Assembly: GCF_019320115.1 (NCBI RefSeq)
Contig: NC_089581.1
Span: 96,505,316 to 96,569,315, forward strand
Direction: 5' to 3'
DNA length: 64,000 nt
DNA from: Miscanthus floridulus
Lineage: Eukaryota; Streptophyta; Magnoliopsida; Poales; Poaceae
The position numbers and the translations under genes are program-made. Under the pieces are notes generated by a model. The model had not been told where the DNA came from. It made no database searches and saw only the letters and a program-made list of their open reading frames with translations. Shown here one piece after another: positions 1 through 11,027 of this stretch (position 1 is its first letter; every line of letters starts with the position of its first letter).

Positions 1-1581
1 GGGTCAATTCAGAGCTAAAACGTAGAAGATATGAATTTAAGCAAGATTTCCTTTAATAAAACAATAGATTAAATCTAACCTTGAATTTTAAAAGTTTAAA
101 ACCTACTTAACCATAGTATGAACATGTAGATTATGAAATTATGAACCTAACACAATTTGAACAGATCAAATTGGAGTTAAAATAGAGATTTTATGGCTAA
201 AACCAGATCAGTGGCAAAACTATAAATAGATGAAAACATATTTTTGAAGTCAACCGAACAAAATATGCTTTTAAAAGAAGAAAGCATAATCTATGAAATA
301 CACAATGGACCGTGGGTTCAAATATCTGAAAACCAAGGGGCTCTTTAGCAAGATGGCCTATGAAGGGGTATGTTCTAATCTGGGCCATTGATCTCAACGC
401 GGACGACTCAGGATGATCGTAAGTATATGTGTATTTCCATTGTATTTCTGGATTTGTTTTCTTAAAGGAAAACAACCACAAAACTCATCATGACCTCATG
501 CGATGTCATCAATCTAGCTAGCAAAGTGAAATAGGGCAATGCATGCATAGCTCTTGGCCAGTGGCGCCATGTACGACGGCGAGCACCTCGCTAGGGCAAC
601 TAGAGAAAAGGCCTAGGGCCTTGGTTGACCAAAAGGAGAGCATTGGGATACCGAGAGAGCGACGATGAGCTCACCTAGGCACTATATGTGAATGGAGATG
701 GACCAGAGGCAGCACCGAGCTTGGTGGAGCAGTAGGGACTTCCATGGGGTAAAGCTCGTCGGCTAGCTCGAGTTGATAGGGAAATAGCAGGATGTCGCGG
801 CGACAGAGTCTAGAGCGATGACGACACAAGGAAAAGGAAGCAACTGAAAGGTGGGGCTGCATCATTAGTGACACAGGGCATGGGGTTGATTCGTCAGACA
901 AATAGAGAGGGAGAGGAGAAGCATGCATAGTAGCTTCGGGGCTGGGCCAGCCCACGAGCGAAGAGGGAGCGGGTGACGCTGGGACGCGGGGATGGGCCAG
1001 CGTCAAGGCGGGGAAAGGAGGGATGGGCCACTGGCATTGCTGGCTACAAGGAGGGAGAAGAGCAGGCCTGCATGTGGGCTGCTGGGTAGAGGGAAGCTAG
1101 GCCGCATGAGAGGAAGAGAAGCATGCCAGGCCTAAGGGAAGAAGGAGGGCGTGTTTTTTTTCCATTTTTTTCAAATCCTTTTCTCTTTCCTATTTCAAAA
1201 CCAATTTAAGTTAAGGATCAAATCAAGTTCAAATATTATTTCCAATATACTTTTCAATTCAAAGAAAAATGTGAAATTTTGGTAAGTTTGCCAAAAATAA
1301 ATCTTACAACTTTTTAAATTCTTTTATTTTCAAATTTTGTTTTACTTCAAAGCCGTTTTTAATTTCTTTCCAAAAGCTATTCAAACCATTTTGATTTTTA
1401 ATCAAAACCACTGAACTAAATAAATCAAATGCACCAACATGTATGCACAACCATGTTGCTAAGCCCTATGATAAATTTTAAAATAATGAAAATTATTATT
1501 TTCCTATGTTTCATGAGCACAAAAATACGAAATTAAATCAATTTAACTACATTTCTAAAAGGAGCAAATTTTAGGGTGTTA
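1..1581 (-). mobile_element. Del/Tekay-type Gypsy LTR, cut by window edge
   Basis: Read on the minus strand, the sequence starts at 1581 with TGTAACACCC, the same LTR start used by the complete Gypsy element at 47199. The following bases resemble that LTR in order: an A/T-rich stretch, then the words for 'gtgcatacatgtt', then a G/C-rich block around 500-1130. Its other end lies outside the window, so solo LTR and full element cannot be told apart. It abuts the Copia LTR remnant at 1582 and therefore inserted into that LTR. Short ORFs inside it (for example 671-1006) show no domain and I do not call them genes. Confidence 0.7.
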
Positions 1582-1701
1582 CAAAACTTTTGTACGGTAG
1601 AACAATAGAGAACACTTTTAGGCACAAGGGGTAAAATGGGCTAAGTATAGAGCTTAATTATTGCAAGAAATTTTAGATTAGTACAATTCACCCTCCTCTT
1701 G
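1582..1701 (+). repeat. 5' LTR remnant of the Copia element
   Basis: These 120 bases match the last part of the 3' LTR at 38411-38530 closely, with shared words such as 'tttaggcacaagggg' and 'ttaattattg'. The remnant stops at CCTCTTGG. The 3' LTR continues for about 18 more bases to CTTTCA, but here the primer site follows directly, so the true LTR terminus has been deleted. Confidence 0.85.
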
Positions 1702-1711
1702 GTATCAAAGC
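1700..1711 (+). other. Primer binding site, tRNA-Met type
   Basis: TGGTATCAAAGC differs by one base from the standard plant TGGTATCAGAGC site that pairs with the 3' end of initiator tRNA-Met. It lies immediately 3' of the LTR remnant and 40 bases before the gag start. Confidence 0.8.
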
Positions 1712-1750
1712 CTTATGCTCCTTAAATTAGGCTTAACCACCTAGAGCAAG

Positions 1751-4154
1751 ATGTCCCATGTGGATGGACCCCCTCCCGTCTTTGAGGGAGATGATTTTCC
1801 TTATTGGAAAATTCGCATGGTGGTGTACCTAGAGGCTATAGATGTTGGAGTGTATAGAACTATCACACAAGGCTTCCCAAAACATAAGGATCCCGCCAAC
1901 CTTGTTGGTGATGATGTCAATTAGAGAAGCAAAATGCAAAGTCTAGAAACACCCTCCTTAGAGGCCTTTGCAAGGTTGTCCTTAACCGTGTGTAGAACCA
2001 CAAAGACTCCCATGCTCTATGGTTAGATATTTGTGCACTCCCTGAGGGAACCAAGAGTGAGCGTGAGGAATGCTTTCATCTTGTGATGATGAAGCTTAAT
2101 TCATTTGAAATGCTTCCTAATGAAAGTGCTAATGAAATGTATTCTCGCTTGAATGTTCTTATAGAGGAAGTCAATGGGCTTGTTCTCACTCAAATGCAAC
2201 CATCCAATGTTGTGAGAAAGATCTTGAATTTCCTCCCCATTGACAAGTATGGGCATATTGTGACAATGCTTCATCAAAGTGATCTTTCCACTAATACGCT
2301 AACTCAAATATTGGGGAAGATCAATGCACATGAGATGTACATGCACATCACTCCTCAAGAGGGCTCCTCTTCATCCAAGAAGAAAGACTTAGCATTCAAG
2401 GCTATCAAAGAGAAGAGGAGCAAAGAAAAGTTTTCTCTTGATAGCTCTAGTGATGATGAAGTTGATGATGCAAGTCTTGCTCTCATGGTGAGAAGAACCA
2501 CCAAGATGCTCAAAAAGCTAAACAAAAATAGTGTCAAGTTCGATGGCAAGAAGAAGAAATTCTTCACTAGTAGCAAGAGAAAGCACATCTCTAAATGGAT
2601 TGCTACAATTGTGGAGATCTTGGTCTTCTAGCTCATCAATGCCCCAAACCTAAGAAAGACAAGTACAAGAAGTACAAGGGCAAGAAAGATGACTCAAGTG
2701 ATGATGATGAGAAGAAAAACAAGCCATACAAGAAGAAGGATGGCAAGAAGAAGGAATATTACAAGAAGAAGAATGGCAAGGCTTATATTGTTGGTGATTG
2801 GCTCATGAACATTGAATCATCAAGTGTCTCATCTGATGGTGAAAATGATAATGAGAAGGAGAAGGTGGCTGCTCTTGTAATTGGGTCTTCACTATCTCCA
2901 CCATCACCTGCCGCCATCATCCTCTACACACCTATGCCTCATGACCAAGGGTGATCAAAAGGTACAAAGTGATGATGATAGTAGTGGAAATGATAATGCT
3001 AGTGATAGTGATGATGAATTTGAATCACCTTCTTATGATGATCTTGTCAAATTGCTAAACTCGTACACTAAAATCATTAGAAAGATAAGAGCTAAAAATA
3101 AGAAGCTACAACTTGAGAATGACTCACTCTTATCAAAGTATGACATAGCCGAAAAGGCTAGTGATGAGCTTAGAGAAGAAAATAAAATTGTGTCATCCAA
3201 GCTCATGGAGCTCAAAACCTCTGAAAAGGAGCTTAGAGAAAAACATGATAAATTTGAGGGGATGCACAATGAGCTCACTACTAGATACAACTTGCTAAAA
3301 GAAGAGTACACCAATCTCAAGATTAATCATGACAATCTTGTTCTTTCTCATGAGTTTATATCCAATGAGCCGCATGATGCTACTAATAATATTGTTAAGA
3401 TTGATAAAGCCACATCATGTGATGACTTGATTGTTGAGAGCATTGAGCAAGGTTCTTGTAGCAAAGGCAAGAAAGTGGTTGAGTTCGATAACTATGATGA
3501 TTATGTCAAGTTCAAAATGAGAATGAGAATCTCAAGAAGGATCTTGAAAAGTTATCAACCACCAACACAATTGTGATAGAAAACCTTGACAATGATCATG
3601 ATTTGGCTCTTGAGAATGAGATGCTTAGAGAAGAGAACAAGAGGATCAAGATGGAGATGGATCTTGAGAAGCGATCAACTCATGATGAACTTAAAGAAGA
3701 AAACAAGAAACTCAATTTGGAGAAGGAACATCTCAAGACCTGGTTTGAGCAAGTTCATGAGAGGCCAATATCTTCAAAGTGAGCTACTAATGAACACCAT
3801 GATGAAGATGGATAGAAGTGGTATTGGGTCCTTAGCAAATCAAGAGAAGAAAGCTCAAGCTCAACAAGAACAACACAAGTCAAAGCCTAAGCCAAAAAGA
3901 TGCTTTGAGTGTGGACAAGAAGGTCACTTTGCTCATGAGTGTGAAACTCCACCACCATACCCCTACCCAAGCATGCTAGACCCTTTGCTTTGAATGCTCA
4001 CTACTTGCTTCGAAAGGATTCTAGTGGAAAGATGAATGTCATGTTCTTAGGTCCACCAAACAAGAATAGGCCTAAGAAAATTTGGGTTGCTAAGTCACTA
4101 GTTGAGAAAGTCAAGGGCCCTCATCAAGTTTGGGCCCCTAAACAACAAGCTTGA
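1751..4154 (+). pseudogene. gag: Copia gag pseudogene
   Basis: Gag forms the retroelement particle and binds its RNA. The start at 1751 opens MSHVDGPPPVFEGDDFPYWK, the usual gag N-terminus with the F..YW.IRM motif. A UBN2-like segment follows at 2083-2350. A first zinc knuckle near 2597 has its histidine replaced by leucine (CYNCGDLGLLAHQC). A long charged coiled-coil stretch runs 2950-3780, and an intact CX2CX4HX4C knuckle (CFECGQEGHFAHEC) lies at about 3900-3941. The C-terminal segment ends at the stop at 4152. Several stops and frame changes (for example near 1921, 2080, 2631, 2954 and 3576) break the frame. A long two-knuckle gag fits SIRE. Confidence 0.85.
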
Positions 4155-4169
4155 TCTCTTGTGTGTGTA

Positions 4170-7100
4170 GGTGAACTACAAGATCGGTGGAAGTCATTGG
4201 GTTATTAATAGTGGTTCCACTCAACATATGACCGGTGATCCTCATACTATTTACCTCACTAGATGAAAAAGTGGACGATCAAGAAAGCATTACATTTGTG
4301 ATAATTGAAAGGGCAAAGTACAAGGGTTGGGTAAAGTTGCAATATCAAATGACCACTCAATATCAAATGTACTATATGCTACTTCATTGAGCTTCAACTT
4401 GCTATCTGTTGGACAATTGCGTGATCTTGGCTTTCATTGTTTAATCACCGAGAAGGAAGTGGTCGTATTAAAGATGGATGATGAACAAGTGATATTCAAA
4501 GGTTTTAGATACAACAATCTATATCTAGTTGACTTCACCTCCGAAGATGCTAACTTGAAGATATGCTTATTCACCAAAACATCACTTTGGGTGACTTTGG
4601 CATAGGAGGCTTGCACATGTTGGGATTAGCTCACTCAAGAAGCTAATGAAGAAGGAGTTGGTGAGAGGCTTGAAGGATGTCAAGTTTGAGCAGGACAAAC
4701 TTTGTAGTACATGTCAAGATGGCAAAACAAGTTGCAAACACTCATCCAACCAAGTCTTACATGTCAACATCAAGAGTTCTAGAGCTTCTCCACATGGATC
4801 TATTTGGACCAATAACTTATAAGAGTTTGGGTGGCAACCTCTATTATCTTGTGATAGTTGATGATTATTCAAGATACACTTAGGTGTTCTTCCTTCATGA
4901 CAAGACCAAAGTGATCACATGTTTGAAGAAGTTTGCCAAGAGAGCATAAAATGAATTTGAAGTGAAACTCAAGAAGATAAGAAGTGACACTGGGAAATAA
5001 TTTGTCAACAGAAACATTGAAGAGTATTGTGATGAAGTTGAGATCAAGCATGAGGTCTCCACAACCGACACTCCTAAACAAAATGGTGTAGTAGAGAGAA
5101 AAAACCAGACACTTATCACTCTTGCAAGAACAATGCTTGATGAGTACAACACACCACAAGATTTATGGGCAAAAGCTATCAACACCTGCATGTTATGCAT
5201 CCAACCGCCTATTTCTTCAAAAGTTTCTTGGCAAGACCCCTTATGAGTTGCTAAATGGGAAGAAGCTGGACGTCTCATTCTTCCAGGTGTTTGGTTGCAA
5301 ATGCTACATCTACAAGAAGCGGCAACACCTAGGGATGTTCCAAAGACGTCGTGATATTTAGTTTTCTTGTTGGTTACTCATCAAGGTCCAAAGTATATCG
5401 AGTATTCAATCATGCCACCTGCTTAGTAGAAGAAACATATGATGTGAAATTTGATGAATCTAATGGCTCCCAAGGAGCACATGAGAATCTTGATGATGTA
5501 GGTGATGAACCATTGAGGGAGGCCATGAAGAACATTCCAGTTAGAGACATCAAGCCTAAAGATGATGAAGATGAAGTACAAGTGATTGATCCACCCTCTT
5601 CATCAAATATGCCACTAAGATGATGATAAAGATGAGAGAGAGTAGAAAATGAAGATATTCATATCTCTCATGACCAAATGTTGGCACAAGCTCAAGATGT
5701 TGATGCTCCACAACCTCCTCCTCAAGTAGTTGATAGAAGAAATTCACCTCTACTTCAAGCACATCCTCAAGATCTCATCATAGGGAGTCCTTCAAAGGGT
5801 GTAATGACTCGCTCTCAAAAATTTGCTTCATTTGTTGAACATCACTCTTTTGTTTCTTGCATTGAACCAAAAAGTGTAGATGAAGCTCTTCAAAATCTGG
5901 ATTAGATAAATGCCATGCATGAAGAATTGAACAACTTCACACGCAATGAAGTTTGGAAACTTGAAGAGCGACCACAAGATGCAAGAGTCATTGGAACAAA
6001 GTGGGGGTTCCGCAACAAGTAAGATGATCAAGGCATTGTTGTGAGGAACAAGGCAAAGGCTAGTTGCAAAGGGGTTCTCTCAAGTTGAAGGTTTGGATTT
6101 TGGAGAGACCTTTGCACCAGTTGCAAGAGTTGAAACCATTCATATCCTTCTTGCATATGCATCACAACATGAAATAAAATTATATCAAATGGATGTTAAA
6201 AGTGCATTTTTAAATAGCTTCATAAATGAACTAGTCTATGTTGATCAACCTCCTGGGTTTGAAGACCCTAGATATTTCAATCATGTTTATAGGTTGTCTA
6301 AGGCGCTATATGGGCTAAAGCAAGCCCCAAGAGCTTTGTATGAGCGCCTTCAGGATTTCCTCAGTGAGAAGGGCTTCACCATTGGGAAGGTCGACACCAC
6401 ACTATTCACCAAGAAGCTTAATGGAGAGATCTTCATTTGTCAAGTATATGTTGATGATATCATATTTGACTCAACAAATGAAGACTATTGCAAAGAGTTT
6501 GGTGAATTGATGTTGAAAGAGTTTGAATGTATATGATTGGAGAGCTTACATTCTTTCTTAGTTTTCAAGTCAAGCAAATGAGAGAAGGGATTTTCAATCT
6601 CTCAAGAAAAGTATATCAAAGATTCAAGAGTTTCAAAATGGGTGAATGTAAGCCAATCAAGATACCAATGCCATCTAATGGACATCTCTACCTAGATGTG
6701 GGAGGTAAATCGGTTAATCAAACTCTCTACCGTTATATGATTGGTAGCTTGTTATACTTGATCCACATCTAGGCCTAACATCATGTTTAGTAGTGTGCAT
6801 GTATGCTAGATTTCTAGTCCTTAGGAGGCTCACTTAGTGGCCATTAAAAGAATCCTTAGGTAGCCTTAAGCACACACCAAGCATTGGCCTTTGGTATCCC
6901 AATGGAGCTAGATTTTCAACTCATTGGGTATTCCGATTTGGATTACATGGGTTATAAGATTGATAGGAAAAGCACATCTAGATGGTACCATTTGCTTGGT
7001 AGATCACTAGTGTCTTGGACCTCTAAGAAGCAAAATAGTGTTGCCTTGTCCACCAGTCGAGGTGGAGTACATTGCTGTGGGTGTTTGTTGTGCACAAATC

Positions 7101-7376
7101 CTTTACATGAAGCAAACTCTTCTAGACTATGGTGTAGTTCTAGAAAAGGTACCCCTTTTGTGTGACAATGAGAACGCGGTAAAACTTGCTAATAACCCGA
7201 CATGGTTCACCACTCTCGCACCAAGCACATCGATATCCGTCATCATTTTCTTAGAGATCATGTTGCTAAAAATGATATATCATAAGAAGGTGTAAGGATC
7301 AAAGATTAATTGGTGGATATTTTCACTAAACCGATGGACTGAGGCTACATTTTGTAGGTTGAGGAATGAGTTCAAT
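4170..7376 (+). pseudogene. pol: Copia pol pseudogene (PR-INT-RT-RNaseH)
   Basis: Domain order is visible despite stops. The protease site near 4200 reads INSGSTQHMTGD, so the expected catalytic Asp is Asn. The GAG-pre-integrase segment is at 4590-4720. The integrase core starts at HMDLFGP (about 4792), keeps SDTGK, has a stop where the Glu of 'GKEF' belongs, and keeps NGVVERKN near 5085. Reverse transcriptase spans 5800-6700, with QMDVKSAFLN at 6187 and the active-site YVDD near 6450. RNase H follows at 6884-7295. The tail at 7310-7376 matches the usual 'VDIFTKPMD' end of Copia pol. Frame changes and stops occur at 4266, 4883, 4999, 5904, 6020, 6535 and 6770 among others. The product cannot be functional. 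Confidence 0.9.
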
Positions 7377-7594
7377 GTGCTTTGACCTATCTAACTTCAC
7401 TAACAAATGAGCTTGTGTTGACCCTTGTTATATAAAATATGTTTAATTTTTAGTAATGCACTTAGGGCCTATCTAACATGGTTAAGATAACCGCTAAAAA
7501 GCATGTGAAAAAGCTTACCCTTGGATCAAACTTGACAAGCAACTAGATTTACTTTCTTGTATTGCATTACATATGCATGTGGTTGCTTTGTCGT
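7377..7594 (+). other. Copia spacer, left part
   Basis: Non-coding spacer after pol. Its last five bases, GTCGT (7590-7594), are the left target duplication of the Athila-like insertion. The spacer resumes at 26034. Confidence 0.7.
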
Positions 7595-9193
7595 TGTTGG
7601 CATTTCTAAACGCAATCACCAAGTATGGAGATAGAATCCATCCCTAGCAATGGAGCTAGAAATGCTTGTTGGTATTTCTTAGCGTCATCACTAATGATTA
7701 ACAATGCCACTAAGTAATAGCCTTGATAGTTCCTTTACAATTTTAGATATTTATCCACAAGTGCACGGAGCTATCATTGTAGCATTTCACCAGGAAGTAT
7801 TCATGGTATCGTTATTTATATTTTTCCCAAAGGAAGGCATTTGATTAAGAGTCTAGTATGGATACGAATGTGAATAATAATGCTTGCAAGTACACCAAAG
7901 TTTATAACAGGGGTAAGAACGGTGATTTCAAGATAGTGGACACACACTTGGCATTCCTCAAAGGATAAAATAGAGAAGAAAGAATAAAAGTATAATCCTA
8001 TTCGAGCAGGCATTGGTTTAGTATAGTCATACAAAGATTAGTAATGATCATACAACTTACATAATTAGTCTTAGGGCTAAGTGTGAAGCAAGTCAGTAGG
8101 AAACTGAGTATTGGTCTACCAGCAACCTCATGTGACAGTTTAGACTCCTACACTCTAGTCGAATGTGGGGGATTACAAGGGATGGACAGGGCTATCACCA
8201 CCTGCCGCCTATGCCTCAATCGTGGAAAGGGACAATGCATTCACCTGTCTCTCCATACCCTAGCACCACGCTTGCGTATATAGAAACTACCCAAATCCCC
8301 CTGGGTCCTTGACCCTACGGATCGACAGGTAAAGAACTTGGGCACACCTAATGGCACGATAAACTGCCACATCAACTTTGCTCTAATTCCTATTATATAA
8401 GTTATATGAGTGTTTAAGCATAAAGTTAAGTGTGCTACTTTCATGACACATAAACTATAGACTAGTTCATATATCAAGATTATAACACAATAACTATACT
8501 CTAGTTCATAAGTATGACTATAAATATCATATGAGAGCATAACTTTGGAAGAACTCATATCTCTATTCATACCCAAAGGTCACTTCTTCCAAGGAGCCAA
8601 GCTATCCAAGGTAGCTTTGGCCTTGCTCTAAAGCTACTAAAAAGTAAGCTACTACTACTAGAAAGTGAGGTGTGTGACAGTGATGCTCAAGTGAAGTGTG
8701 TTGATAGAGGGAGGCGTACCCCTCTATTTATACAAGAGCAAGGCGGTGCTTCTATCTATCTTTGACGTGAAAGCATGGGAAGCAACTGCCTCAGCATGGG
8801 GGCATGCCACCAGCCAGAGCGAGGGGTGGCTGAGCAGCGCTGGTAGGGGGTCGGCTGCTCCTAGGGGTCAGCCGCCCCTTGACTGTGGCCACTCACCACC
8901 TGCCTTCGCCTGGCAGGCCATGGGCTGGACATGGATCCTTGTTCCATGGTGTTTTGCCTGGTTTGCACTAAGTGGATGGGTGTCTCCCTTGTTCCTTTGC
9001 AGTAAATCAGTGTCAGTAAAGCGCCTTTCGGTGAATTGTTCCTCATATTTGTGTTGGTGACCTACAAAATAACGTTCTCCAAATACATGTGGAACTTGGT
9101 TAGTAGTAAATCCATATGTGATCAAGATTGCTTATTTCTCCTCTTTTTGTGTCTTATTTGGCGGTCGGATTTGATCGGTAATGACCGCCAACA
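7595..9193 (-). repeat. Athila-like 3' LTR
   Basis: This 1599-bp copy begins TGTTGG and ends CCAACA on the plus strand. It matches 13643-13795 and then 24609-26028 through long colinear stretches (for example 'ggaaggcatttgattaagagtctagtatgg' divided between both copies). ORFs inside it are not conserved between the copies and are not called. Confidence 0.88.
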
Positions 9194-9208
9194 AGATCCC
9201 CCAAGCTT
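9194..9208 (-). other. Polypurine tract of the Athila-like element
   Basis: On the minus strand this reads AAGCTTGGGGGATCT directly before the LTR start TGTTGG. That is the expected position for plus-strand priming. Confidence 0.7.
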
Positions 9209-11027
9209 AACCTTTGCTCAGTCCCGAGTAAATAGCTAAGTTATTGGTTGTTGATCAGGAGTTGCTACAATACCGAATATAATTCACAAGTGCCATTCCT
9301 ATAACAAAGTATTCTTCATTAATTTAAATAAGTTGGCATTCTATCCACCCTTTTAACTTAATCCCTGTGGGGTTTATTGCTTTTTTCAAGTCTTAGGTAG
9401 TTACAAGATAGAACGGTTTTAGCAGAATTACCAATCATTCATTCTTTGATCAACCTTCTATCCTAGAGGTTTTATGAGTTTTGCAAAATAAAATGTAAGT
9501 TCCTCAAATGATTCACTTAATCACTCAATGTGTATGGCCCTCACCAATGACATTTGATTGTTTTGCCTTCTTTTCATCGTATCCCTAAAAGGCTTTGAGT
9601 GGAGTCGGTAGGTATGAATGAGAAGCATACTTACATCACATATATTGCTAAGTCAAAAACTAGATCCAAGGAGATGCAAGTCATACACTTTGATCAAGAT
9701 GTGCAAGTGTGTGGAATATTTTCCTATTCCTAATATTTTTGGTACTCCTTTGATCATGATTTTCTCTCTTTTGCTTAATTGCCTTGGAAGTATGGGCTAT
9801 ATTTCTCCCTTCTTTTTTCAATACTTTGGAACCTTCATGTGTTATATATTTTTTCTTTTCTTTTGCTTTTTTGAGAGCTTCACATGTCTCTCTTTTTTTA
9901 GCATAGCACCATACTCCTTTTTGGCATATGAAAACTTTGGAGAGAAAGACTCATGACAAATGAATGGAGTTTTTATTTTAGGTCGACAGAAAACATGTTT
10001 TTGCATAACTCTCAGTGTAAGAGTTATCATTTTATTTGTGGGTCTACGTGGATCTTGATCATAGGTGCATGACGAGAATCTCAACAAGGGTCATGACAAT
10101 TTGATAAAACTTAATGTGAATATAAGTAGCATATGACTAAGGTTTGAATTTTAATCATGTCATATGGCTATGGTAGGAATTCATAACCATTGAGAAACTT
10201 TTGATTTTAGCATTTTTAAAATGAAAACTCCGGTTATCAAGTTTCTGTTAGAATAAAGTCATAGCATATTCTATTTACCATATCATAACTTGCAATAACT
10301 TAGAAAAAGATCTTGCATTTGTAACCCACAAGTTTCAAGTTTTAGGATGAGATATTTTAACCTACAATCTTAAATCTTGGGGAATACTAAGTATAGCCTA
10401 GGCACAGATGAATTATAGATAGAGCAACTATTCATCATTTCAACAAAAGAAAAACTAAACATTCCTAAATCACATATGAGAGTGGAATGAATATTTTTGT
10501 TGTTTTTATCATATTTCATTGTTTATTTTTTTTATTTTTAAATGCTAATAAATAAATAAATGCAATAAATATAGAAAAAGTTAAAATGCAAAAAATAAAA
10601 GATACTACTTACCTCTACGGGGGTCCTCCCCCAAGCTTGCTCAGTTGCCACATGATGACTTCGAGGTAGGTTATTTTGTTTTGATTTAGTATATCGACTA
10701 ATGTTCATACTGGGTATTTTTGGTTCATTGATTAATTATTTAATCAAGGTAGGCTAGATAACCTAAGCACCTTGCTTTATTTTAAAAAGCCTATGAAGAC
10801 ATGATCGTATACTAACCATGCCTCAAACCAAAGTATACTTTGTATTGAACAAGCGGGATTTATTTATTGGGAATAGAGGTGAAGAGGTAAACTTTATTAT
10901 TATCATTTTCCTTTATTAATGTATAAAATAGAAATTCAAAATTTTAGTATGATTTTAAAGATAACTACCAATTTTACCTTTAGCAAGGACTCTTCTTTAA
11001 GGTCCAATGAGTTGGAATGTTCCCCGT
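9209..11027 (-). other. Athila-like 3' internal region without a gene
   Basis: About 1.8 kb of A/T-rich sequence between the protease-tail ORF and the polypurine tract. Pol should lie here in an autonomous Athila element, but I see no reverse transcriptase or integrase motif on either strand. At 10626-10637 the plus strand reads 'cctcccccaagctt', a second copy of the polypurine-tract word found at 9194-9208. Confidence 0.65.

Noticed and set aside
8080..8576. Gene shared by 8083-8576 and 24946-25801
   Set aside because: These are the two copies of the Athila-like LTR; the frames are not conserved between them.
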